The position numbers and the translations under genes were made by a program. From Pseudomonas khavaziana (GTDB lineage: Bacteria > Pseudomonadota > Gammaproteobacteria > Pseudomonadales > Pseudomonadaceae), in contig NZ_JAHSTT010000012.1 in NCBI RefSeq assembly GCF_019145205.1, positions 1 to 64,000 of the forward strand: 64,000 bases of DNA. The letters run 5' to 3'. Shown here in pieces: positions 34,342 through 43,115 of this stretch (its first letter is position 1; every line of letters starts with the position of its first letter). The notes below the pieces were generated by a model. That model was not told the DNA's origin and ran no database searches. It saw only the letters and a program-made list of their open reading frames with translations.

Positions 34342-34431
34342 TGTGGGAGGGGGCTTGCTCCCGATAGCGGTAGTCCAGTCAACTATTTGGTGACTGAGAT
34401 ACCGTAATCTTGGGCAAGCCCCCTCCCAAAT
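34342..34431. repeat. REPIN (GTGGGAGGGGGCTTG type)
   Basis: GTGGGAGGGGGCTTGCTCCC faces TGGGCAAGCCCCCTCCCA in inverted orientation, with a diverged right half, between two converging genes. Confidence 0.85.
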
Positions 34432-34448
34432 TGGTTTTGTGTTTACAT

Positions 34449-35090
34449 TTACTTGCCGAGCTTGCGCAGCTCATCCGACTCGACCACCCGCACCCCATCC
34501 TGCTCTTCCAGCGCCAGGCGCCACATGGCGCGGGCCAGTTCGCAGACTTCGATGCCGTGATATTTGCCTGGAATCAAACGCGACAACGGCCCGGCCAGTT
34601 GCTCGGCCAGGCGTGGTTCCAGGCGTTCCCCCAGCAGCAGCGAAGGCCGCACGATGGTCAGTTGCGGCCAGTCCTGGGCCTTCAAGGCTTGCTCCATTTC
34701 GCCCTTGACCCGATTGTAGAAGATCGAGGATTTCGGGTCGGCGCCAATTGCGCTGATCACGATCAGGTGCCGCGCTTCCAGCTCCCGTGCGCGCTTGGCG
34801 AAGGCCACGACCAGGTCCAGGTCAACGCTGCGGAAGGCCGCTTCGGAGCCCGCCTGCTTGATGGTAGTGCCCAGGCAGCAGAAGGCGATATCCACCTGGC
34901 CGCTCAGTTGCGGCAGGAATACGGCGGGGTCGCCTACGGGGTTTTCCAGGTGCGGGTGCTCAGCCAGCGGCTTGCGACTCGGTGCCAGTACGCGGGTTAC
35001 GGTAGGTTCGTTGAGCAGGCGGTCGAGCAGATGCTCGCCAGTCAGCCCGGAGGCCCCGGCCAGCAAGATGTGCTGAGGTGTCAGGTACAT
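34449..35090 (-). CDS. NAD(P)-binding Rossmann protein, TIP30/HTATIP2-like
   Basis: A 213-residue protein with an N-terminal dinucleotide loop (ILLAGASGLTGEHLLDRLL) and the atypical SDR features of the TIP30/HTATIP2 group: IAFCCLGTTIKQAGSEAAFRSVDLDLV, HLIVISAIGADPKSSIFYNRVKGEMEQAL with a YxxxK-like NRVKG, and IVRPSLLLGER. Members are often called oxidoreductases or NAD(P)H-binding proteins, but the substrate is unknown. The gene starts 29 bp after the C13 peptidase gene on the same strand. Confidence 0.85.
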   Translation of the reverse strand: MYLTPQHILLAGASGLTGEHLLDRLLNEPTVTRVLAPSRKPLAEHPHLENPVGDPAVFLPQLSGQVDIAFCCLGTTIKQAGSEAAFRSVDLDLVVAFAKRARELEARHLIVISAIGADPKSSIFYNRVKGEMEQALKAQDWPQLTIVRPSLLLGERLEPRLAEQLAGPLSRLIPGKYHGIEVCELARAMWRLALEEQDGVRVVESDELRKLGK

Positions 35091-35119
35091 GGTGTTTCCC
35101 CCTTGTTACACATTACAGC

Positions 35120-36838
35120 TTAGTTGCCTTTGGCTTCCTTGCTATTCATTGAGACGCTTTCGAGCGCCTTTCGTGCCTGCTGTTTGCGTAATAATTGCCA
35201 GCGGGCGATCACGCCTTTGGGGGCCCAGATCTGCGGTTCGGAGGCTTCGAAGTTGTCCGCCTGTTCGCGTTCGGCCACGTGCAGTTGTGCCAGTTTGAAG
35301 GCGTGTTGCAAATCATCCGTCTGGTTAAAAGCTTGTGCGAAAAGGGCATCACCGAAGTAGGTGAAGTCCGCTTCTTCCGAGCAGCCAAACGACACGCGGT
35401 CTGCACGGGATGCGGTCATGATCAGGGTGCGTTCATCCTTGAGTGCCGGTATGAAGCCTCCGGAATAGCATGCTGAGATCACGATAATCTTGTCGCGGTT
35501 TTTCAGCGGTGCGAGCACCGCGGCCAGCTCATCGGCGGGCAGGTCGGCCAGTTCCATGCGCGGTTGATCGAGCACCAGTTCATGTTCGTGGGTGCCGTGG
35601 CTGGTCATGTAGATGAACACCAGGTCTTCCGGCCCGGTACGTTCAGCCAGGGTTTGCACGGCGCGTCGCATGCTTTCGCGGGTGGCCAGCGGGCGGTCGG
35701 CGATATGATCGCGGTGGTTGACCAGGCGCACCTGCCCGCGCGCGCCGAAGCGGGTGGCGAGCATGTTGCTGACGTAATCGGCTTCGCGCAGGAACACGCT
35801 TTGCTTGCCGTCGCCTGCCAATGCCAAGGTGTACAGCTCTACGGCAGGGGTCGACGGCGGCACGGCGGCCAGGGCGTCATCGAGCAAGCGGCCTTGGGCC
35901 AGTACACCGGTTTCCAGTGGGTCGGGCAGCAGTTTGCCGTCGGCATCGCGTACGCGCAGGCCATTGACCCAGGTGCCGGCCTGTACGGTGCCGTCGGTGA
36001 GGACGAGGGTGCCGCGGCCCTGGTAGTTGTCGCTGTCGAAGCCGCCGATGTAGAAACTGCCATCGGTGAGGTTCAGGCGGCCTTCGCCAGTAAAGCGCCA
36101 ATCGCTGAACTGGCCGACATAGTGGCTGCCATCCACCCCGATCAATTCACCCTGGCCGCTGAGGGCGCCTTCCTTGAACTGGCCGATCCACACGTCGCCG
36201 TCAGCGTTTTCGTAGCGGCCTTTGCCGTTGAGCTGGTTCTGCTTGAATTGGCCGACATAAATATCGCCCTCTGCGCTATTGAAGGTGCCATTGCCTTCCA
36301 ATTGGCCATCGACGAAGCGGCCGCTGAACTGATTGCCGCTGTCGTCATTGCGCTGGCCTTCGCCATTGGGCTTGCCATGGGCGAATTGGCCCTGGTATTG
36401 GCTGCCATCGGCCAGCTCGAGGCGGCCGAGGCCTGCGTACTGGTCGTTCTTGAATTCACCGCGATAGGTCATCTGCCCCTCTTTGAGGGTGCCTTCGCCG
36501 TTGCGTCGACCCTTTTTGAAACCGCCGACGTAACTGCTGCCCGCGGTGGTCAGGCTGCCCTGGCCGTCAAACAGACCCTGCTGGAACTCGCCTTTATAGA
36601 TTTCGCCGTTACTGCCGTGCCATTCGCCCTGGCCGTGCCACTGGCCTTTGTCGAACTGGCCGGCGTACCAACTGCCATTGGGGTAGTCCACACGGCCCTG
36701 GCCTTGCAGCAGGCCGTTTACCACGTCGCCCCGGTAACGGCCGCCATCGGGCAGGCGCGCATCGGGCGGCAACAGCGATTCGCCATCTCCGCAAGCGGTG
36801 AGCAACAGGGCAAGGGCGAGGGGAGCGAGTGGGCGCAT
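35120..36838 (-). CDS. lipoprotein with MORN repeats and C13 (legumain/caspase-like) peptidase domain
   Basis: A 572-residue protein from MRPLAPLALALLLTACGD, a lipoprotein signal with Cys16. Residues ~30-305 hold about ten or more MORN repeats of the form Y-x-G-x-F-x-x-G-x-x-x-G-x-G. The C-terminal domain is a CD-clan cysteine peptidase with His in YMTSHGTHEHEL (~414) and Cys in VISACYSGGF (~453), followed by LIMTASRADRVSFGCSE. The combination is known in Pseudomonas as C13-family peptidase. The role is unstudied; MORN repeats often bind lipids or proteins, so an envelope-bound sensor protease is possible (inference). Confidence 0.85.
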   Translation of the reverse strand: MRPLAPLALALLLTACGDGESLLPPDARLPDGGRYRGDVVNGLLQGQGRVDYPNGSWYAGQFDKGQWHGQGEWHGSNGEIYKGEFQQGLFDGQGSLTTAGSSYVGGFKKGRRNGEGTLKEGQMTYRGEFKNDQYAGLGRLELADGSQYQGQFAHGKPNGEGQRNDDSGNQFSGRFVDGQLEGNGTFNSAEGDIYVGQFKQNQLNGKGRYENADGDVWIGQFKEGALSGQGELIGVDGSHYVGQFSDWRFTGEGRLNLTDGSFYIGGFDSDNYQGRGTLVLTDGTVQAGTWVNGLRVRDADGKLLPDPLETGVLAQGRLLDDALAAVPPSTPAVELYTLALAGDGKQSVFLREADYVSNMLATRFGARGQVRLVNHRDHIADRPLATRESMRRAVQTLAERTGPEDLVFIYMTSHGTHEHELVLDQPRMELADLPADELAAVLAPLKNRDKIIVISACYSGGFIPALKDERTLIMTASRADRVSFGCSEEADFTYFGDALFAQAFNQTDDLQHAFKLAQLHVAEREQADNFEASEPQIWAPKGVIARWQLLRKQQARKALESVSMNSKEAKGN

Positions 36839-36943
36839 AGCGGGATCCGGATAATTGAGCGCCGAGTATGCCGCAGCCGCAGGATTCATACATAAATTTA
36901 CATACACTGTGGCAAGGTTTATCGCCTCACCACAGTCCGGGCC

Positions 36944-37399
36944 TTATACGAAGCAGAGCGACAACGACTCGGCAATGTAGGCGGGCTTCTCCTGGCCTTC
37001 GATTTCCAGGGTGGCGGTGGCCTTGAGCAGCCATTGGCCCGGTTTTTTCTCGGTAACATCAGTGAGGGTGACGTTCAGGCGCACCTTGGAATCAACCTTG
37101 ACCGGCTGGATGAAACGCACGCTGTCCAGGCCGTAGTTCACTGCCATCTTCAAGCCTTCGGGCATGATCAGGATGTCTTCCATCAGCTTGGGCATCAGCG
37201 ACAGCGACAGAAAGCCATGGGCGATAGTGCTGCCGAATGGGGTCTCGGCGGCCTTGACCGGGTCGACGTGGATGAACTGATGATCGCCGGTGGCTTCTGC
37301 GAACAGGTTGATACGCGCCTGGTCGATGGTGAGCCATTCGGAACGTCCCAGTTCCTTGCCGACATAATCTTTGAGCTGCGCTACAGGTACATAGGGCAT
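36944..37399 (-). CDS. MaoC-like (R)-hydratase, NodN-type
   Basis: A 151-residue single hot-dog protein from ATG 37399, preceded by AGGAGAG. The hydratase 2 motif is present in FAEATGDHQFIHVDPVKAAETPFGSTIAHGFLSLSL, with the Asp/His pair. It should hydrate enoyl-CoA-type substrates, with a role in fatty acid or polyhydroxyalkanoate metabolism. It stands alone. Confidence 0.9.
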   Translation of the reverse strand: MPYVPVAQLKDYVGKELGRSEWLTIDQARINLFAEATGDHQFIHVDPVKAAETPFGSTIAHGFLSLSLMPKLMEDILIMPEGLKMAVNYGLDSVRFIQPVKVDSKVRLNVTLTDVTEKKPGQWLLKATATLEIEGQEKPAYIAESLSLCFV

Positions 37400-37584
37400 T
37401 GCGTCTCTCCTGGGTTCATCGTTTTTTATCCGCCCGAGAATGGGGACATTTTTATGGGTTACAGAGAACCAATGTAGATCATCATGGGCACCCCGCCCGG
37501 TCAACCCACCATGCTTTTGGCGAATGCCTGGGCATAGAGTGGGCATGCTTATAATGCGGGCGAGCTTTGAAGGGGAGAAAGCGA

Positions 37585-37938
37585 ATGCTGTTACGTGGCC
37601 TGACCTGGCTGGTGCTGTTCCAATTGATCGGCACGGCGATCAATCATTTACTGTTGCCGGTGCTGCCGGGGCCGATTGTGGGCCTGTTGCTGATGCTGGG
37701 TTTCCTGATCTGGCGCGGTGAAGTCGGCGAGCCCCTGAGCCTGGCGGCCAGCAGTCTGTTGCGTTATCTGCCGCTGCTGTTGGTGCCGCCGGCCGTGGGC
37801 GTGATGGTGTACGCCAAGGACATCGCCGCCGACTTCTGGGCCATCGTCGGTGCGTTGGTATTGTCGCTGGTGATCGCCATGGGATTTGTCGGCGTGTTGA
37901 TGCAGCAGATGGTCAAGCGCAAGGAGCGGGGGCAGTGA
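37585..37938 (+). CDS. lrgA: CidA/LrgA-family membrane protein
   Basis: A 117-residue protein with four hydrophobic helices, matching the holin-like CidA/LrgA family: LFQLIGTAINHLLLPVLPGPIVGLLLMLGFLIW and LLRYLPLLLVPPAVGVMVY. GGGGAGAAAG precedes the start. CidA/LrgA proteins influence murein hydrolase activity, cell lysis and carbon overflow metabolism. It overlaps the lrgB-like gene by 4 nt (GTGA). Confidence 0.88.
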   Translation: MLLRGLTWLVLFQLIGTAINHLLLPVLPGPIVGLLLMLGFLIWRGEVGEPLSLAASSLLRYLPLLLVPPAVGVMVYAKDIAADFWAIVGALVLSLVIAMGFVGVLMQQMVKRKERGQ

Positions 37939-38651
37939 TTTTCGACTGGCACGGTGCCTGGACGGCCGTCATTCACCATCCATTGTTCGGTATCGGCATC
38001 ACCCTGGGCGCCTATCAACTGGTGCTGGCAGGTTTCGAGAAAACCCGTTGGATCTTCCTGCAGCCGGTGCTGGTGTCGATGCTGCTGGTGATCGGCGTGC
38101 TGCTCTTCTGTGGCCTGAGCTATGCCGAATATCGCAAGAGCACCGAGATCATGGGCATCCTCCTCGGCCCTGCAACGGTGGCCCTGGCGGTGCCGCTTTA
38201 TCTCAATCTGCGAAGGATTCGCCAATTGTTCTGGCCGATTTTTACTACGCTGGTGATAGGTGGGGTATTGGCCACTGGTTTATGTGTGTGGCTGGGGTGG
38301 TGGTTCGGGGCCGAACATATGGTGCTGATGACCATGGCGCCCAAGTCGGTGACGTCGCCGATAGCCATGCTGGTCGCCGAGCAGATTGGTGGCGTTGCGG
38401 CCTTGGCGGCGGTGTTTGTGCTGATCACCGGGGTGGTCGGCGCGATGATCGGCCCGGCGTACCTGACGCGCCTGGGTGTACACAGCCCCGAAGCGCGTGG
38501 CATGGCGCTGGGCATGACTGCCCACGCGGTCGGCACCTCGGTGGCCCTGCAGGAAAGCGAAGAGTGTGGCGCCTTCGCGGCGTTGGCGATGAGCCTGATG
38601 GGCGTGGCCACGGCAGTGTTCCTGCCGCTGGCGGTATCGGTAATTGTTTAA
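37935..38651 (+). CDS. lrgB: CidB/LrgB-family membrane protein
   Basis: A 238-residue protein with about seven membrane helices, starting with GTG inside the lrgA stop. The LrgB signature is clear: TEIMGILLGPATVALAVPLY, MTMAPKSVTSPIAM and HSPEARGMALGMTAHAVGTS with its conserved histidines. With the CidA/LrgA partner it forms a two-component membrane system. In plants and bacteria related proteins export glycolate or pyruvate. Confidence 0.9.
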   Translation: MIFDWHGAWTAVIHHPLFGIGITLGAYQLVLAGFEKTRWIFLQPVLVSMLLVIGVLLFCGLSYAEYRKSTEIMGILLGPATVALAVPLYLNLRRIRQLFWPIFTTLVIGGVLATGLCVWLGWWFGAEHMVLMTMAPKSVTSPIAMLVAEQIGGVAALAAVFVLITGVVGAMIGPAYLTRLGVHSPEARGMALGMTAHAVGTSVALQESEECGAFAALAMSLMGVATAVFLPLAVSVIV

Positions 38652-38672
38652 TCCAGGTTTAAGGAAACCTTT

Positions 38673-39263
38673 ATGAGTCTGGCGCTGTTCCCGCTCAACA
38701 CTGTGCTGTTCCCTGGTTGCACCCTCGATTTGCAACTGTTCGAGGCGCGTTACCTGGACATGATCAGCCGCTGCATGAAAAAGGGCGAAAGCTTCGGCGT
38801 GGTGTGCATCCTCGACGGCAAGGAAGTCGGCATGGCACCGGAGGGCTACGCGTTGATTGGCTGTGAAGCGCTGATTCGCGACTTCAAACAACAGGACAAC
38901 GGCCTGCTGGGGATTCGTGTCGAAGGCGGGCGGCGCTTCCGTGTGCGTGATGCCGGCGTGCAGAAAGACCAACTGCTGGTGGCCGACGTGCAATGGTTGG
39001 AAGAGCTGCCGGACCGGCCGCTTGAAGAGGAGGACGCCGACTTGCTCGCGTTGCTCCAGGCCCTGGCCGAGCACCCGATGGTTGCCTCGCTGGACATGGG
39101 CTCCCACGCCGACGGCCAGCAAGCCCTGGGCAATCAGCTGGCTTATCTATTGCCGTTCACCGAGGCCGACAAGGTCGACCTGCTGCAACTCGACGACCCG
39201 CAGCAACGTCTGGATGCGATCCAAATGTTACTGGATGAGCTGCAGGGCGAACTGTTCACCTGA
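38673..39263 (+). CDS. Lon N-terminal substrate-binding domain protein
   Basis: A 196-residue protein consisting of the LON N-terminal (PUA-like) domain only: MSLALFPLNTVLFPGCTLDLQLFEARYLDMI, GVVCILDGKEVG, LGIRVEGGRRFRV and a C-terminal helix bundle. No AAA+ or protease domain is present, so it is not Lon itself. The family is common in proteobacteria and its function is unknown. It begins 21 bp after the lrgB-like gene, so the three genes may share a transcript. Confidence 0.88.
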   Translation: MSLALFPLNTVLFPGCTLDLQLFEARYLDMISRCMKKGESFGVVCILDGKEVGMAPEGYALIGCEALIRDFKQQDNGLLGIRVEGGRRFRVRDAGVQKDQLLVADVQWLEELPDRPLEEEDADLLALLQALAEHPMVASLDMGSHADGQQALGNQLAYLLPFTEADKVDLLQLDDPQQRLDAIQMLLDELQGELFT

Positions 39264-39354
39264 TTCAGATTTATCTGACGGAGCTTTCAGAGTTTGCTCG
39301 GCCATCTCAGCTGCGCCGCCTGCAATATTTTCCGATCACACTAATTGATCGGGG

Positions 39355-39576
39355 ATGACCATGATTCGTCTGACACCATCGGAGCAAGTTGCCTGGGACG
39401 CGTATTTTGTCAGCGTGACCACACAATTGCTCCAGCAGGATGCAACGCGGGGCCCGGAGTACATCGCCGAGCGCGCCGCTGAAATTGCCGATGAGATGCT
39501 ACTTGAGCGGCGCGAACGTTGTGTTGAGCGCCGCAGCGCTTCGGTGGACTGGATCGGTCCGGCCAAGGGTCAATAG
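39355..39576 (+). CDS. small conserved hypothetical protein
   Basis: A 73-residue acidic helical protein (EQVAWDAYFVSVTTQLLQQDA, then YIAERAAEIADEMLLERRERCV). GGGG precedes the ATG; a second ATG two codons later is equally plausible. Similar short proteins occur in Pseudomonas genomes. No domain is recognised. It overlaps the 3' end of the converging DedA-PAP2 gene by 7 nt. Confidence 0.6.
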   Translation: MTMIRLTPSEQVAWDAYFVSVTTQLLQQDATRGPEYIAERAAEIADEMLLERRERCVERRSASVDWIGPAKGQ

Positions 39577-40886
39577 GCATACCTGAGCAGTGCGTGGGGC
39601 GTGCCGGTAAAGGCGATAATACCGAGCACGGCCACCACGGCGGGCAACACCAGCCACCAGGCTTTTTGCGCCATCGCAGGCAATGGGCTGCGGTGTTCGC
39701 TGACGGTGAGGCTGAACGCGCATACGGTCATCGCCAGCAACGTGCCGGCCAGGATATCCGTGGGCCAATGGGCGCCCAGGTAAACCCGCGACAGGGCAAT
39801 GAAGGCCGCGGGAATACAGCCCAGCAACATCCAGGTCAGGCGTAGACGTGTGGGTTGGCCACGGCCGGCCAGCACCGCAAGCGCCAGGAAGAATGCAAAG
39901 GCACCGGAGGCATGGCCGCTGGGCATGCTGAAACTGGTCAACGGGTCTGTGAGGATTTCCGGGCGCCCGCGGGCGAAAAACAGCTTGGTGCCGGTATTGA
40001 TCACGGCCGCGCCGGCGAGTGTGGCGCCGACAAACAGAGCGTGGCGCCATTGCCGTGCCAGGAGCAGCAAGCCGGTGAACACCGCGCTGGCGACAAACAT
40101 TTTCTTGAACTCACCCAGTTGGGTGACCCGCACCATGACCTCGTCCAGCCAAGGGCTGCGATGCTCCTGCACCAATGCGCTCAGGCCTTGGTCGAAGTCG
40201 TTGAGGTGGGGGTAGCCGATAAACAGCGCAATCAACAAGACCAGGCTGGCGCAACCGATCCACAAGGTGGCGCGACGATGGCCGCGCCAGCTGCTGTTCA
40301 AGCTCAGCCCCAGCAGGACCGCCAGGCAGGCCGTGATAACTGCCGCCTCCGGCCAGAAACCCTCAGGCAGCGGCAGGCGGAACGCGGCGCCGGCGGCCCA
40401 GCCCGGCATCAGGTAAGCCACCGACCAGCCCGCTGCGGCAATGATGCTCACGGCAGCGAAGCGCGGGAAGGGCATGTCGCACATGCCGGCGACCATTGGC
40501 AGCATAGGGCGCAACGGGCCGATGAAACGTCCGACCAATAGGCTGGCGATACCGTATTTGTGAAAGTAGGTTTCCGCGCCATTCATCCACTCAGGATGGT
40601 GACGAAGACCAGGCAGGCGCCGGATGTTCTGATGGAAATGCCGGCCGAGGTAGTAGGAAACTCCATCGCCCAATAAGCCGCCGAGAAAGCCCAGCAAAAG
40701 CGTTTCACTTAGGGACAGCGCGCCGCTGCCGGCCAGCGCGGCAATCGCGAACAGCAATACCGTGCCCGGCACTATCAGTCCGGCGATGGCCAGGCATTCC
40801 ACGCACGCGACGATAAATACCGCCGCGGCCAGCCATTGCGGGTTCAGGGTCAGCCAGCCGGTAATGCTATCGAGCCATTGGCCCAT
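39570..40886 (-). CDS. DedA - PAP2 phosphatase fusion protein
   Basis: A 438-residue membrane protein starting MGQWLDSITGWLTLNPQW. Residues ~1-190 are a DedA domain (GLIVPGTVLLFAIAALAGSGALSLSE, FHKYGIASLLVGRFIGPLRPMLPMVAGM). The C-terminal half is a PAP2 lipid phosphatase with all three motifs: KLFFARGRPE, PSGHASG and SRVYLGAHWPTDI. Fusion of a flippase-like DedA domain to a lipid-phosphate phosphatase suggests coupled recycling of undecaprenyl pyrophosphate or of phosphatidate-type lipids. This is inference from the domains. Confidence 0.9.
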   Translation of the reverse strand: MGQWLDSITGWLTLNPQWLAAAVFIVACVECLAIAGLIVPGTVLLFAIAALAGSGALSLSETLLLGFLGGLLGDGVSYYLGRHFHQNIRRLPGLRHHPEWMNGAETYFHKYGIASLLVGRFIGPLRPMLPMVAGMCDMPFPRFAAVSIIAAAGWSVAYLMPGWAAGAAFRLPLPEGFWPEAAVITACLAVLLGLSLNSSWRGHRRATLWIGCASLVLLIALFIGYPHLNDFDQGLSALVQEHRSPWLDEVMVRVTQLGEFKKMFVASAVFTGLLLLARQWRHALFVGATLAGAAVINTGTKLFFARGRPEILTDPLTSFSMPSGHASGAFAFFLALAVLAGRGQPTRLRLTWMLLGCIPAAFIALSRVYLGAHWPTDILAGTLLAMTVCAFSLTVSEHRSPLPAMAQKAWWLVLPAVVAVLGIIAFTGTPHALLRYAY

Positions 40887-40937
40887 ACAATCCACTCCAT
40901 CTCTGTAATGCATATGCTGAAACGCTGATGATCAACT

Positions 40938-40965
40938 CTGGGAGGGAACAAGCCCCCTCCCACAT
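40938..40965. repeat. collapsed REP unit
   Basis: TGGGAGGGAACAAGCCCCCT and the following CCCACATT keep the two outer ends of a REP palindrome with a shortened centre. It looks like a deletion product of a REPIN. Confidence 0.65.
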
Positions 40966-40991
40966 TGGATGTGTTGCATGGGTCCACCTGT

Positions 40992-41675
40992 TCAAATCAA
41001 GAAATAGTCGCGGCCTTCGACCTGCCCCCGGCGTAGCGGGTTCCGCGTGCAATATGGCGCATAGCCGGCATCTACGAAGCGGTACATCAAGTGTTCATCG
41101 CGCCCGCTGGGGATACCCAGCCGCGTGGTCTGGATAATCTGCGTAGGCACTTGGCCAACGTCCTCGACATACAGCAGCTCCTGGTCAAAGCGCTTGGCGT
41201 CCCACATCGGCACCTTCAGGCCCAGCGCCTTGCATAGCAGGGTTTGGCCGGCACAGAGTTTTTGCGTGGGGCGAGGGCTGCCATCGGCGTTCGGGTTGTT
41301 CAGCAGCATCCGGGCCAGGCTGGCCGGGCCGGAGATTTCATCGACCCATGGGTAGGCTGATTTGATCAATACGGCATTGCCCGGGCCATGGGCGCTGAAG
41401 TTCAGCGAATCGCCGCCACGGGCGTAGTACATATAGATATGACCACCGTCCAGAAACAAAGCCTTACGCTTTTCTGTGTAGCCGAGGGAGGCGTGGCTGC
41501 CTTTTTCGGCCACGTAATAGGCTTCGGTTTCAATAATTCGCGCCGAAAGCCAGATATCACCGACGCGATGGCGAATGACTTTGCCGAGTAATTCCCGCGC
41601 AAGCAGTTGCGCATCGCGGTCGAAGAAGCAGTCGGGCAGGGCGCGGGCGGGGAGCAGAGGGGTAAAACCGGACAT
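40992..41675 (-). CDS. mpg: DNA-3-methyladenine glycosylase, AAG/MPG family
   Basis: A 227-residue enzyme starting MSGFTPLLPARALPDCFFDRDAQLLARELLGKVIRH. AAG family motifs are ARIIETEAYYVAEKGSHAS with the catalytic glutamate, GGHIYMYYARGGDSLNF (the intercalating Tyr region), GPASLARM and RFVDAGYAPYCTRNPL. It excises alkylated and deaminated purines. The gene is alone, with a REP remnant downstream and the divergent proA operon upstream. Confidence 0.93.
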   Translation of the reverse strand: MSGFTPLLPARALPDCFFDRDAQLLARELLGKVIRHRVGDIWLSARIIETEAYYVAEKGSHASLGYTEKRKALFLDGGHIYMYYARGGDSLNFSAHGPGNAVLIKSAYPWVDEISGPASLARMLLNNPNADGSPRPTQKLCAGQTLLCKALGLKVPMWDAKRFDQELLYVEDVGQVPTQIIQTTRLGIPSGRDEHLMYRFVDAGYAPYCTRNPLRRGQVEGRDYFLI

Positions 41676-41809
41676 GGCGTTCAGGGTTATTACGGCTAAA
41701 TGTGACCGAATAATAACAACTCCCAGCTTAATTACGCCTGAACCGCAGGTTTTTACAGTTCATTTCGACCATCCGCCCCTCACCGCTGTCAGTCGTGCTG
41801 CGTCACAGC

Positions 41810-41815
41810 TATAAT
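41810..41815 (+). promoter_or_regulatory. -10 box of the proA promoter
   Basis: TATAAT lies 35 bp before the proA start. The expected -35 position holds TGTCAG, a poor match. The box is exact, the assignment inferred. Confidence 0.45.
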
Positions 41816-41849
41816 CTGCCGCTTTCCTCTTTGCCAAGACTCCCTGACC

Positions 41850-43115
41850 ATGACTGAGTCCGTTCTTGACTACATGACCCGCCTGGGTCGCGCTGCCCGT
41901 CAGGCTTCGCGGTTGATCGCCCGTGCGAGCACTGCGCAGAAGAACCGTGCGCTGCTGGCGGCTGCCGATGCTCTGGATGCCTCGCGCTCCGAGTTGACCG
42001 CCGCCAACGAGCTGGACCTGGCCAGCGGCCGTGCCAATGGCCTGGAACCGGCCCTGCTGGATCGCCTGGCGCTGACCCCGGCACGTATCGACGACATGAT
42101 TGAAGGCCTGCGTCAGGTGGCCAAGCTGCCTGACCCCATCGGTGAAATCCGCGATATGCGCTACCTGCCATCCGGTATCCAGGTCGGCAAGATGCGCGTG
42201 CCCCTGGGCGTTATCGGCATCATCTATGAGTCGCGTCCTAACGTGACCATCGACGCCGCGAGCCTGTGCCTCAAGTCCGGCAACGCTACCATCCTGCGTG
42301 GCGGTTCCGAGGCCATCCATTCCAACCGCGCCATCGCCGCCTGCATCCAGCAGGGACTGGCCGCGGCCGAGTTGCCGGCCGAAGTGGTGCAAGTGGTGGA
42401 AACCACCGACCGCGCCGCCGTTGGTGCGCTGATCACCATGCCGGAATTCGTCGACGTGATCGTTCCCCGGGGTGGCAAGAGCCTGATCGAGCGCGTCAGC
42501 CGCGATGCCAAGGTGCCGGTGATCAAGCATCTGGACGGTGTGTGCCACGTCTATATCGACATCGCCGCCGACCTCGACAAGGCGATCCGCATCGCCGACA
42601 ACGCCAAGACCCACCGCTACGCTCCGTGCAACACCATGGAAACCCTGCTGGTGCACGCCGGCATTGCCGAGCGCGTGCTGCCGCCATTGGCTGCCATCTA
42701 CCGTGACAAGGGCGTGGAACTGCGCGGCTGCGAGCGTACCCGTGCACTGCTCGGCAGCGATGTGATCGAAGCGACTGAACAAGACTGGTACACCGAATAC
42801 ACGGCGCCGATCCTGTCGATTCGCATCGTCGACGACCTGGACCAGGCCATTGAACACATCAATAAATACGGCTCCAAGCACACCGACGCCATTGTTTCCG
42901 AGCATTTCAGCGATGCCCGGCGTTTCCTCAATGAAGTGGATTCCGCTTCGGTGATGGTCAACGCCTCGACGCGGTTTGCCGACGGTTTCGAGTATGGCCT
43001 GGGAGCGGAAATCGGTATCTCCACCGATAAGCTCCACGCCCGCGGCCCAGTGGGACTCGAAGGGCTGACCAGCGAGAAGTACGTGGTGTTCGGCGACGGT
43101 CATGTGCGCACTTGA
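41850..43115 (+). CDS. proA: gamma-glutamyl phosphate reductase
   Basis: A 421-residue enzyme of the aldehyde dehydrogenase superfamily: MTESVLDYMTRLGRAARQASRLIA, VPLGVIGIIYESRPNVTIDAASLCLKSGN, VIVPRGGKSLIE, KHLDGVCHVYID and the active-site cysteine in HRYAPCNTMETLLVH. It reduces gamma-glutamyl phosphate to the semialdehyde, the second step of proline synthesis. It leads a long co-directional cluster and overlaps nadD by one base (TGATG). Confidence 0.96.
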   Translation: MTESVLDYMTRLGRAARQASRLIARASTAQKNRALLAAADALDASRSELTAANELDLASGRANGLEPALLDRLALTPARIDDMIEGLRQVAKLPDPIGEIRDMRYLPSGIQVGKMRVPLGVIGIIYESRPNVTIDAASLCLKSGNATILRGGSEAIHSNRAIAACIQQGLAAAELPAEVVQVVETTDRAAVGALITMPEFVDVIVPRGGKSLIERVSRDAKVPVIKHLDGVCHVYIDIAADLDKAIRIADNAKTHRYAPCNTMETLLVHAGIAERVLPPLAAIYRDKGVELRGCERTRALLGSDVIEATEQDWYTEYTAPILSIRIVDDLDQAIEHINKYGSKHTDAIVSEHFSDARRFLNEVDSASVMVNASTRFADGFEYGLGAEIGISTDKLHARGPVGLEGLTSEKYVVFGDGHVRT

